A stretch of 6,207 nt of DNA, taken from contig SYDB01000197.1 in the NCBI GenBank assembly GCA_005786815.1, positions 1 through 6,207 of the forward strand. The letters are read 5' to 3'. Below the pieces are notes generated by a model. The model was given only the letters and a program-made list of their open reading frames with translations. It made no database searches and was not told the origin of the DNA. Within the stretch, counting starts at the first letter, position 1, and each line of letters begins with the position of its first letter. The stretch is from Burkholderiales bacterium. Its GTDB lineage: Bacteria; Pseudomonadota; Gammaproteobacteria; Burkholderiales; Burkholderiaceae_C. The translations under genes and the position numbers were made by a program. Positions 1-5,843 of this stretch are shown in pieces.

Positions 1-682
1 AGGGCACGATGAGTTGCGGTACGACTTCGCCACTGGTTTTTTTGACCTGCATCCAAAACGGCAGGTCGTCACCGTAATAGTCACTGTCGTATTCAAAGCC
101 ACCATGGTCTGCGACCAAACGATGGGTGTTGGGGCTATCGCGGCCGGTGTACCAACCAGCGCCGTGGATTGAGTTGCCGTGGGTGGTCTGGGTTAAGCGC
201 GCAATGATCTCGATGCCTTTTTGCATATGCGCGCGTTCGGTAGCTTCGTCGATGGTTTGGTAATTGATCCAGCGCCAGCCATGGCAAGCGATTTCATGGC
301 CCAGGTCGATGAATGCTTGGGTGACTTCTGGATGACGTTCTAACGCCATGCTGATGCCAAACACCGTGAGAGGCAACTTGCGTTTCTCAAATTCACGCAA
401 GATGCGCCACACGCCTGCACGTGAGCCGTATTCGTAAATGCCTTCCATGCTCAGGTGACGATCGGGAAAGCTGGGCGGATTGAACATCTCACTTAAAAAC
501 TGCTCGCTGCCAGCGTCACCGTGCAAGGTGGCGTTTTCGCCGCCTTCTTCGTAGTTCAACACAAACTGCACTGCAATTCTTGCTTGGCCCGGCCATTGGG
601 CTTGGGGAGGGTTACGTCCGTAGCCTACCAAGTCGCGTGGGTAGGGTGCGGTGCTGTCGTAATGGGCGTGGAGTTTAGACAT
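1..682 (-). CDS. puuE: Allantoinase PuuE (polysaccharide deacetylase-like), N-terminal 227 residues; 3' end beyond the window
   Basis: PuuE hydrolyses the hydantoin ring of S-allantoin to allantoate in the cytosol. The frame reads from ATG 682-680 to the left edge with no stop, giving 227 codons; the family is about 300 residues, so roughly the last quarter is missing. Seen: an N-terminal block RDLVGYGRNPP (16-26), the modified NodB motif NYEEGGEN (43-50) and HEIACHGWRW (129-138). Family knowledge: PuuE replaces the Asp-His-His metal triad of polysaccharide deacetylases with Glu-His-Trp and works without metal. Here these align as E46, H134 and W138, which separates it from a true chitin or peptidoglycan deacetylase. 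No signal peptide is visible. It begins 24 bp after the gntR stop on the same strand, so the two are probably cotranscribed. The sequence before the ATG has only a weak AGAAA-like ribosome site. The identification is very sure; the start is likely. Confidence 0.95.
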   Translation of the reverse strand, partial: MSKLHAHYDSTAPYPRDLVGYGRNPPQAQWPGQARIAVQFVLNYEEGGENATLHGDAGSEQFLSEMFNPPSFPDRHLSMEGIYEYGSRAGVWRILREFEKRKLPLTVFGISMALERHPEVTQAFIDLGHEIACHGWRWINYQTIDEATERAHMQKGIEIIARLTQTTHGNSIHGAGWYTGRDSPNTHRLVADHGGFEYDSDYYGDDLPFWMQVKKTSGEVVPQLIVP

Positions 683-706
683 AGGGTTTCTGTTTTGCAG
701 ACCGTG

Positions 707-1375
707 TCAGGCCAAGGCCATCGCGATATCGCTGTTAGGGAGTTTGCGGTCGAGCGTCAAGCTCGCTTCTACATGGCTTAGATGGTCTTCCATCAATTGC
801 ACGGCAAGGGTTTCGTCTTTGGCCACTATGGCTTTGAGGATGGCTGCGTGGTCCTCTGCAGAATGTTCGGCCGCGTTGTCCGATTGGTACATCAAGGTAA
901 TCAGCGAGCAACGTGAGATGAGTTCGCCCAAGATTTGCCCTAAAACGGGGTTGCCCATCAACTCGGCCATGCGCACATGGAAGTCGCCTAGCAAATCGGT
1001 TCTGCCAGCAACATCACCGCGTTGGACGGCGGCCTTTTCTTGCGCGACGTGTTCTTGTAAGGCTTGAATTTGCGTTTTGGTGGCGTTGCGCACAAAGTTG
1101 CGGGTCATTTCAGCTTCTAGCATTCTGCGCACTGCAAACACTTGTTTGGCTTCTTCTCCAGAAGGAGTCGCCACGAAAGCACCTCGGGCAGGCTCCATGC
1201 GGATCAGGCGTTTTTGGGCTAATTGAAACAAGGCCTGGCGAACCAAGGTGCGCGACACGCCAAATTGGTCGGCGAGTTTTTGTTCGGCCAATTTGCTACC
1301 AGGGTGTAGACGGTGCTCCACGATGGCTTTTGTCAATGCGTCCACAATAGAGCGGGTGGCAGTGGTGGTGTCCAT
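707..1375 (-). CDS. GntR-family transcriptional regulator with FCD ligand-binding domain
   Basis: A DNA-binding regulator of 222 residues, the usual size for the FadR/FCD branch of GntR. The N-terminal winged helix covers about residues 8-70, with the typical HPGSKLAEQKLADQFGVSR stretch (24-42) and RQALFQL (46-52). The all-helical FCD domain covers about 75-210. Histidines that match the FCD metal/effector site are H133 (in DFHVRM), H176 (in AEDHAAI) and H198 (in MEDHLSH); the 22-residue spacing of the last two is typical. The acidic ligand usually found four residues before the first histidine is Leu129 here, with D127 and D131 nearby. It lies directly upstream of puuE on the same strand and divergent from uraH, so its likely role (inference) is control of this purine catabolic locus. 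The effector is unknown. No clear Shine-Dalgarno precedes the ATG, but this start leaves a normal short N-terminus. I do not recognise a specific named orthologue. Confidence 0.93.
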   Translation of the reverse strand: MDTTTATRSIVDALTKAIVEHRLHPGSKLAEQKLADQFGVSRTLVRQALFQLAQKRLIRMEPARGAFVATPSGEEAKQVFAVRRMLEAEMTRNFVRNATKTQIQALQEHVAQEKAAVQRGDVAGRTDLLGDFHVRMAELMGNPVLGQILGELISRCSLITLMYQSDNAAEHSAEDHAAILKAIVAKDETLAVQLMEDHLSHVEASLTLDRKLPNSDIAMALA

Positions 1376-1430
1376 GCAGTTTTTTGTGTCTTTAAAAAGG
1401 ACTGGTCATGATAGCCTGAAAGCCAAAAAC

Positions 1431-1438
1431 TGTATACA
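1431..1438. promoter_or_regulatory. Candidate GntR operator, perfect palindrome TGTATACA
   Basis: A perfect 8-bp palindrome sits in the divergent promoter region, 40 bp before the uraH start and 56 bp before the gntR start. FCD-type GntR regulators bind short GT...AC palindromes as dimers, so this fits binding by the adjacent regulator. The same TGTATAC string recurs upstream of xdhA. Binding is inferred only; alternatively TATACA could be part of a -10 element. Confidence 0.5.
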
Positions 1439-1468
1439 CTTTTTGCAGACTATTTCACGCTTGTTTTT

Positions 1469-1472
1469 GGAG
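1469..1472 (+). promoter_or_regulatory. Shine-Dalgarno GGAG for uraH
   Basis: GGAG lies 5 nt before the ATG at 1478 and fixes the uraH start. It stands out because puuE, gntR, xdhA and xdhC in this window lack a clear ribosome-binding site. Confidence 0.75.
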
Positions 1473-1477
1473 TTTTT

Positions 1478-1831
1478 ATGGGATTGAGTACGCACGTTCT
1501 AGACACCATGCATGGCGGCCCTGCCGCAGGCATGCAGGTTTCCCTTTTCACAACGGACAAAGGCAACGCCACTTTGGTGAAATCTTTCACCCTGAACCAC
1601 GATGGACGCAACCCGGATGGCCCCCTTTACGACAACGACAGTCTTAAAAAGGGTACTTACCGCTTGGTTTTTGACGTTAAGGGGTACTTCGCAGCCAAGG
1701 GCGTCGCATTGCCAGAGCCTAATTTTCTCGACCTAGTTAGCTTGGACTTTGGTGTGGCGCATACCGAACAGCACTACCACGTGCCGCTATTAGTAAGTCC
1801 TTGGAGTTACTCTACCTACCGAGGTTCCTAA
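1478..1831 (+). CDS. uraH: 5-hydroxyisourate hydrolase (transthyretin-like)
   Basis: This enzyme hydrolyses 5-hydroxyisourate, the unstable product of urate oxidation, to OHCU (2-oxo-4-hydroxy-4-carboxy-5-ureidoimidazoline). It normally acts as a homotetramer. The protein is 117 residues, full length for the bacterial family. Seen: the N-terminal signature LSTHVLD (3-9), GR in NHDGRNPDG (40-48), HYHVPLLVSPW (99-109) and the diagnostic C-terminal YRGS (114-117). Catalytic residues by family alignment are H6, R44, H101 and S117, all present. YRGS separates the hydrolase from hormone-binding transthyretin. There is no signal peptide, so it is cytosolic. The gene is transcribed away from gntR and is followed 12 bp after the stop by a strong terminator, so it is probably a single-gene unit, separate from xdhABC. 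The symbol hiuH is also used for this family. Confidence 0.96.
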   Translation: MGLSTHVLDTMHGGPAAGMQVSLFTTDKGNATLVKSFTLNHDGRNPDGPLYDNDSLKKGTYRLVFDVKGYFAAKGVALPEPNFLDLVSLDFGVAHTEQHYHVPLLVSPWSYSTYRGS

Positions 1832-1843
1832 ATAAAGGTCACA

Positions 1844-1869
1844 TAAGGCCTGACATGGCCTTAGTTTTT
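1844..1869 (+). terminator. Rho-independent terminator after uraH
   Basis: A perfect 7-bp stem, TAAGGCC (1844-1850) with GGCCTTA (1857-1863), encloses the 6-nt loop TGACAT. A run of five T follows at 1865-1869. It lies 12 bp downstream of the uraH stop, the expected place. It implies that xdhA needs its own promoter further downstream. Confidence 0.75.
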
Positions 1870-1892
1870 GTATACGCAGGTGCATACTTCGG
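1869..1892. promoter_or_regulatory. Candidate operator upstream of xdhA: TGTATAC with degenerate 12-bp tandem copy
   Basis: TGTATAC at 1869-1875 repeats the core of the palindrome found before uraH. Twelve bases on, TGCATAC (1881-1887) is a near copy; the two 12-bp units 1869-1880 and 1881-1892 match at 8 of 12 positions. The site sits 60-84 bp before the xdhA start. Shared use of one GntR regulator for uraH and xdhABC is the simplest reading, but it is inference. Confidence 0.42.
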
Positions 1893-1952
1893 CGCAAAAG
1901 CCAGTGCTTATCCCTAGAATATCTATTTCTTTCCTTTGCCCCGCCCCCTCAT
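1870..1952 (+). promoter_or_regulatory. xdhA promoter/leader region with pyrimidine-rich, Shine-Dalgarno-free 5' end
   Basis: The stretch between the uraH terminator and xdhA must contain the xdhABC promoter. TAGAAT at 1915-1920 is a fair -10 box, but no matching -35 hexamer stands 16-18 bp before it. Just before the start codon, 1926-1950 is almost all C and T (only G1938 and G1943 are purines), so no Shine-Dalgarno sequence is available to xdhA. Confidence 0.45.
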
Positions 1953-3428
1953 ATGACCCAAGCCACCAACACCGTGCGCTTTGTGCTCGACGGACAGATC
2001 GTTGAAGCCCAAGGCAAGCGCCGCACCACCACTGTTTTGGACTATTTGCGTGAGCAATTGCAGCGCACCGGAACCAAGGAGGGCTGCGCAGAGGGTGACT
2101 GTGGCGCGTGTGTGGTGATGGTGGGAGAACTCAATGCCGCTGGGACGGGCGTGGACTACGTAGCGACCAACGCCTGTATCCAATTGCTGCCCTCGCTGGA
2201 TGGCAAGTCTGTCAAAACCGTGGAGAGTTTGAAAAAGGCCGATGGAACACTCCATCCTGTGCAAGAAGAAATGGTCAAGTGCCACGGCTCGCAGTGCGGG
2301 TTTTGTACCCCAGGCATCGTGATGAGTTTGGTCAATATGGTCCAAACGAATGCTCAGCCTTCTCGCCTCGAAATTACCGACGCCTTGAGCGGCAATTTAT
2401 GCCGCTGTACAGGTTACGCACCCATCATCGACGCAGCTGCCAAAGCCTGCGAGAAAAAAGCCGCTTTGAAAATCGATGACAGCGCGGACATCGCTTTGCT
2501 TAAAGAAATCAAACGGCCAATCACGCCGACCATGAGTTTGGACGGTGAGATCATCGTCCAGCCCGTCGTGCGCACCAAGAAGGGCAACGAGTTTGTCTCG
2601 CCCAGCACCTTGAGCGAAGTGGCTGACTACCTGGTCAAGCACCCCACCACCACTTTGCTGGCTGGAAGCACTGAAATTGGTTTGCAGGTCAACAAGCAAT
2701 TTTCCAGGCCCGATCACATCATGTATTTGGGCAACGTCAAAGAGTTGCGCCAAATCGGTGAGACAGACAAAGCTTGGCGCATCGGTGCAGCGGTCTCCTT
2801 GACCCAAGTTGAATCCTTGGTCGCCAAGGCCTACCCCGACTTTGCCGAAGTTTTGCGACGCTTTGGCTCACCGCCTATCCGTTCCACCGCCACACTTGCT
2901 GGCAATATTGCCAACGGGTCACCGATCGGTGACACCATGCCTTGCTTGATGGCACTTGGTGCCACCTTGGTCTTGCGCCGCGGCGACAAAAGCCGTCGAG
3001 TGTCTTTAGACAACTTCTACACCGGCATGAAAAAAAATGTGCTTGAAGCGGGCGAATTTATCGAGGCGATTGAGTTGCCCAAGCCGGTCTCCGGACAGGT
3101 GTTCCGCGCTCACAAAATCAGCAAGCGGTTCGAGCAAGATATTTCAGCCACGTGTGCTGCTATCACTTACTCTCTCAAAGCGGGCAAGTTAAGCGGCGTG
3201 AAATTGGCCTATAACGGCTTGGCACCTTCTCCTTGCAGAGCGCCTAAGTTAGAGGCAGTGTTAGAAGGTAAAGCGCCTAGCGACGTGAAAGCCGCAGATC
3301 TTGATGCGGCAATTACTGCGAGTTTTACTGCACGCGACGGATTGCGCGCTACTTGGGCCTACCGCGCTTTAGTGGCCAGAAATTTGGTACTCGAATTTAT
3401 TGAAGAACACACTTCGGAGGTGGCATAA
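1953..3428 (+). CDS. xdhA: Xanthine dehydrogenase small subunit XdhA (2x[2Fe-2S] and FAD)
   Basis: The electron-transfer subunit of bacterial xanthine dehydrogenase takes electrons from the molybdenum site in XdhB through two [2Fe-2S] clusters to FAD, which reduces NAD+. At 491 residues it has the normal size. Domains in order: plant-type ferredoxin (about 8-90) with C45, C50, C53 and C75; the all-helical second [2Fe-2S] domain (about 95-168) with C115, C118, C150 and C152 (spacing x2, x31, x1); the FAD-binding domain (about 210-380) with LLAGSTEIG (235-243) and TLAGNIANGSPIGD (314-327); and a C-terminal flavoprotein domain (about 385-487). All cluster cysteines are present. The ATG at 1953 gives the usual short N-terminus before the ferredoxin fold, although no Shine-Dalgarno precedes it. 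The stop TAA (3426-3428) directly abuts the xdhB ATG, so the two are translationally linked and form one complex, probably an (AB)2 heterotetramer. Confidence 0.96.
   Translation: MTQATNTVRFVLDGQIVEAQGKRRTTTVLDYLREQLQRTGTKEGCAEGDCGACVVMVGELNAAGTGVDYVATNACIQLLPSLDGKSVKTVESLKKADGTLHPVQEEMVKCHGSQCGFCTPGIVMSLVNMVQTNAQPSRLEITDALSGNLCRCTGYAPIIDAAAKACEKKAALKIDDSADIALLKEIKRPITPTMSLDGEIIVQPVVRTKKGNEFVSPSTLSEVADYLVKHPTTTLLAGSTEIGLQVNKQFSRPDHIMYLGNVKELRQIGETDKAWRIGAAVSLTQVESLVAKAYPDFAEVLRRFGSPPIRSTATLAGNIANGSPIGDTMPCLMALGATLVLRRGDKSRRVSLDNFYTGMKKNVLEAGEFIEAIELPKPVSGQVFRAHKISKRFEQDISATCAAITYSLKAGKLSGVKLAYNGLAPSPCRAPKLEAVLEGKAPSDVKAADLDAAITASFTARDGLRATWAYRALVARNLVLEFIEEHTSEVA
3416..3420 (+). promoter_or_regulatory. 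Shine-Dalgarno GGAGG for xdhB, inside the end of xdhA
   Basis: GGAGG stands 8 nt before the xdhB ATG within the last codons of xdhA. It is the strongest ribosome-binding site in the window and supports the start at 3429. Confidence 0.8.
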
Positions 3429-5792
3429 ATGAACGCTCCTACCAACCTGAAAAATCTTTTGCCTGCCACTAACGTGCAGCAGGGCAAAGAGCTGGTGCAT
3501 GAATCTGCACATTTGCATGTCACGGGCACGGCCACCTACATTGACGATATTCCTGAACTTACCGGCACTCTTTATGCTGCGTTGATTTTGTCGCCCGTGG
3601 CGCATGGCGAGTTGATTGGTGACGGCATTGACCGCGAAGCTATTCTGAAAGAACACGGCGTGGTGGCGGTCTACACCGCCAAGGACATTCCAGGCGAAAA
3701 CAACTGCGGTCCGATCATCCATGACGATCCATTCTTGGCAGATGGCAAAGTGGAATTTATCGGCCAAGCTGTGGCCGTGGTCGTTGCGCGCGACATGCTC
3801 TATGCCCGCGAAGCAGCTTATAAAGCCAAGGTGTTGGTCAAAGAACTCGCGCCTGTTTTGACCATTGAAGAAGCGATGGCGGCCAGTAGTTTCATCATGC
3901 CGCCTAAAGGCATTACCCGAGGCGACGCTGCTGTCGCCATTGCCAAAGCACCTCACACCATCAAAGGCACGACCCGAACAGGGCAACAAGAGCAGTTCTA
4001 TTTAGAGGGGCAAATCACCTATGCGGTGCCCAAAGAAGACGGACAACTCACCTTGTATGTGTCGACGCAACACCCCGACGGTAACCAACGCGAAGCAGCC
4101 CATGCGCTCAATTTGCACACCAACGATGTAGAAGTGATCTGCCGCCGTATGGGTGGCGGCTTTGGCGGCAAAGAAGGCAATGCCAGCATCTTCAGCCAAA
4201 GCGCTGCCTTGGCAGCTTTCAAGTTGCAAAAGCCCGTGAAGTTGCGCGTGAACCGCGACGACGACATGACCATCACCGGTAAGCGCCACGATTTCCGCAT
4301 CGACTACGAAGTAGGGTTTGACGACAACGGCCGTATCTTGGGTGCAGACATCACCCTCATGTCGCGTTGCGGTTACAGCACGGACTATTCAGGGCCTGTG
4401 AATGATCGCGCTTGTTTGCACATTGATAACGTTTATCACATCCCCGCTTTGAAGTTGATCAGCCACCGCTGCAAAACCAACACGCAAAGTGCTACCGCTT
4501 TTCGTGGTTTTGGTGGACCGCAAGGCATGTTTGGTATCGAAACCGTGATGGACGAAATTGCCGCCACTTTGGGCAAAGACTCCTTGGATGTTCGCAAAAT
4601 CAACCTCTACCAAGACCCGGCTATCAGTGGCTCGCCCGACACCATGACCACCCAATACAACCAGTTAATTGAAGACTGGGTGGGTGACAAGGTGATTGAC
4701 CAAGTTGAAAAAGAATCCAACTACGCTGATCGGCGCAAGTCAATCCAAGCTTTTAACGCCAAAAGTAAAAACCGTAAGCGCGGCTTGGCTTTGGTTCCTT
4801 TGAAGTTTGGCATCAGCTTTACTGCCACCCATTTGAACCAAGGCGGCGCTTTGCTAGTGGTCTATATGGATGGATCGGTCAGTTGCAACCATGGCGGAAC
4901 CGAGATGGGCCAAGGCCTCAACACCAAGATGGCGCAGGTATGTGCCGATGGCTTGGGTATCAGCGTCGACAAAGTACGCATCACTGCGACTGACTCACAG
5001 AAAGTTCCTAACGCATCGGCTACCTCTGCTTCAAGCGGCGCGGACATCAACGGTGCAGCCATCATGAATGCCACGGCACAAATGCGTGAGCGCCTAAAAC
5101 CTGTGGCTGCCCGCATGCTCGGATGCTCAGAAGCAGACATTACTTTTGCTAACAGCGAAGCACATGGTGGTGGTAAGTCGGTGAAATGGGAAGACGTGAC
5201 CAAGCAAGCGTGGCTAGACCGCGTGGGTTTGAGCGTCACGGGCTTTTACATGACGCCGGAAATCAAATACGACTTCATCAAACTCAATGGCCGTGCTTTT
5301 TACTACTACTGCTATGGCGCTGCGGTCAGCGAAGTGGAAATCAACACGCGCACAGGCGAATGGTGGCTCAAGGCCGTCGATATCGTGCACGACGTGGGTA
5401 AGAGCATTAACCCCGCCATTGACAAAGGCCAAATCGAAGGCGCATTTGTCCAAGGTATGGGGTGGCTGACCATGGAGGAATGTATTTGGGATAAAAAGGG
5501 TAAATTGCTTACCCATGGACCGAGCACCTACAAAATCCCTGTAGCTGGCGATATCCCTGAGCATTTCAACGTGACACTATTTGATGGTCACAACATGAAG
5601 CCCACACCATTCAACAGCAAAGCAACGGGCGAGCCACCTCTGATGCTGGGTTTGTCTACTTTCTTTGCTTTGCTCGATGCCGTCGCCGCAAGTGCTGAGC
5701 ACAAAGCTTTGGTGCATCTAGATGCGCGTGCCACGCCAGAGCGCATTTTGATGGCTTGTGAGAAGGTCAAAGCGGAAGTCGCACAAGCTTAA
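3429..5792 (+). CDS. xdhB: Xanthine dehydrogenase large, molybdopterin-binding subunit XdhB
   Basis: The catalytic subunit hydroxylates hypoxanthine and xanthine to urate at a Mo-pterin centre. At 787 residues it is normal for a two-subunit bacterial XDH. The aldehyde oxidase/XDH a/b-hammerhead domain (about 28-145) is followed by the two Mo-cofactor-binding domains (about 165-780). Family motifs seen: QEQFYLEGQ (187-195), GGGFGGKE (242-249), TAFRGFGGPQ (356-365), FGISFT (460-465), GGTEMGQG (489-496) and GEPPL (734-738). By alignment to the bovine enzyme, E249 matches E802, R327 matches R880, F361 and F464 match the substrate-sandwiching F914 and F1009, T465 matches T1010, and E735 matches the catalytic base E1261. 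The E802/R880 pair favours purine substrates over aldehydes. It starts directly after the xdhA stop with a strong Shine-Dalgarno and has no export signal. The downstream xdhC supports the assignment. Confidence 0.97.
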   Translation: MNAPTNLKNLLPATNVQQGKELVHESAHLHVTGTATYIDDIPELTGTLYAALILSPVAHGELIGDGIDREAILKEHGVVAVYTAKDIPGENNCGPIIHDDPFLADGKVEFIGQAVAVVVARDMLYAREAAYKAKVLVKELAPVLTIEEAMAASSFIMPPKGITRGDAAVAIAKAPHTIKGTTRTGQQEQFYLEGQITYAVPKEDGQLTLYVSTQHPDGNQREAAHALNLHTNDVEVICRRMGGGFGGKEGNASIFSQSAALAAFKLQKPVKLRVNRDDDMTITGKRHDFRIDYEVGFDDNGRILGADITLMSRCGYSTDYSGPVNDRACLHIDNVYHIPALKLISHRCKTNTQSATAFRGFGGPQGMFGIETVMDEIAATLGKDSLDVRKINLYQDPAISGSPDTMTTQYNQLIEDWVGDKVIDQVEKESNYADRRKSIQAFNAKSKNRKRGLALVPLKFGISFTATHLNQGGALLVVYMDGSVSCNHGGTEMGQGLNTKMAQVCADGLGISVDKVRITATDSQKVPNASATSASSGADINGAAIMNATAQMRERLKPVAARMLGCSEADITFANSEAHGGGKSVKWEDVTKQAWLDRVGLSVTGFYMTPEIKYDFIKLNGRAFYYYCYGAAVSEVEINTRTGEWWLKAVDIVHDVGKSINPAIDKGQIEGAFVQGMGWLTMEECIWDKKGKLLTHGPSTYKIPVAGDIPEHFNVTLFDGHNMKPTPFNSKATGEPPLMLGLSTFFALLDAVAASAEHKALVHLDARATPERILMACEKVKAEVAQA

Positions 5793-5806
5793 GCGCGTGA
5801 GCGCTT
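5791..5806 (+). other. Intercistronic RNA hairpin at the xdhB stop (AAGCGC-GTGA-GCGCTT)
   Basis: A perfect 6-bp inverted repeat encloses GTGA, a GNRA-type tetraloop closed by a C-G pair, so a stable small RNA hairpin is expected. It begins within the xdhB TAA. The sequence after it is not a clean U-tract, so it is not a good terminator. It may modulate message stability or the ratio of XdhC to XdhAB, but no function is shown. Confidence 0.5.
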
Positions 5807-5843
5807 TGCTTGTCCAGTCTCTTTCGCTTCGCTCTACATTCGC

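Larger units (their letters stand above)
1376..1477. promoter_or_regulatory. Divergent gntR / uraH intergenic control region
   Basis: These 102 bp separate the two start codons and must hold the promoters for gntR-puuE on the minus strand and uraH on the plus strand. The region is AT-rich, with runs of T and A. It contains the 8-bp palindrome TGTATACA listed separately. On the minus strand, TATCAT (complement of 1408-1413) is a possible -10 box for gntR; its -35 position would fall on the palindrome, but no good -35 hexamer is present. Promoter positions are therefore uncertain, while the regulatory nature of the region follows from the divergent layout. Confidence 0.6.

Noticed and set aside
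1..682. Annotation of the left gene as a polysaccharide/chitin deacetylase
   Set aside because: The Glu-His-Trp replacement of the metal triad and the purine-catabolism neighbours point to the allantoinase PuuE.
521..781. Plus-strand open frame of 86 codons opposite puuE and the gntR end
   Set aside because: The minus-strand puuE reading is conserved through this region; the plus-strand product resembles nothing and has no ribosome site.
1915..1920. TAGAAT as a defined xdhA -10 promoter element
   Set aside because: It is a 5 of 6 match, but there is no recognisable -35 hexamer at 16-18 bp spacing, so it is mentioned only within the leader entry.
1923..2345. Minus-strand open frame of 140 codons over the xdhA start
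   Set aside because: It is antisense to the ferredoxin domain of xdhA, with low-complexity His/Ala-rich content typical of shadow frames.
3030..3037. Run of eight A inside xdhA, a possible transcriptional slippage or frameshift site
   Set aside because: The reading frame through it encodes the expected flavoprotein sequence on both sides, and no alternative frame product is suggested; homopolymers of this length occur by chance.
3369..3989. Long minus-strand open frame (206 codons) opposite xdhB
   Set aside because: It lies antisense to a conserved enzyme gene, its translation shows no family features, and it is explained as a codon-bias shadow.
3429..5792. Aldehyde oxidase or CO dehydrogenase large subunit
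   Set aside because: The Glu and Arg matching bovine XDH E802 and R880 are present, the two-subunit FeS/FAD plus Mo layout is that of XdhAB, and xdhC and uraH are adjacent.
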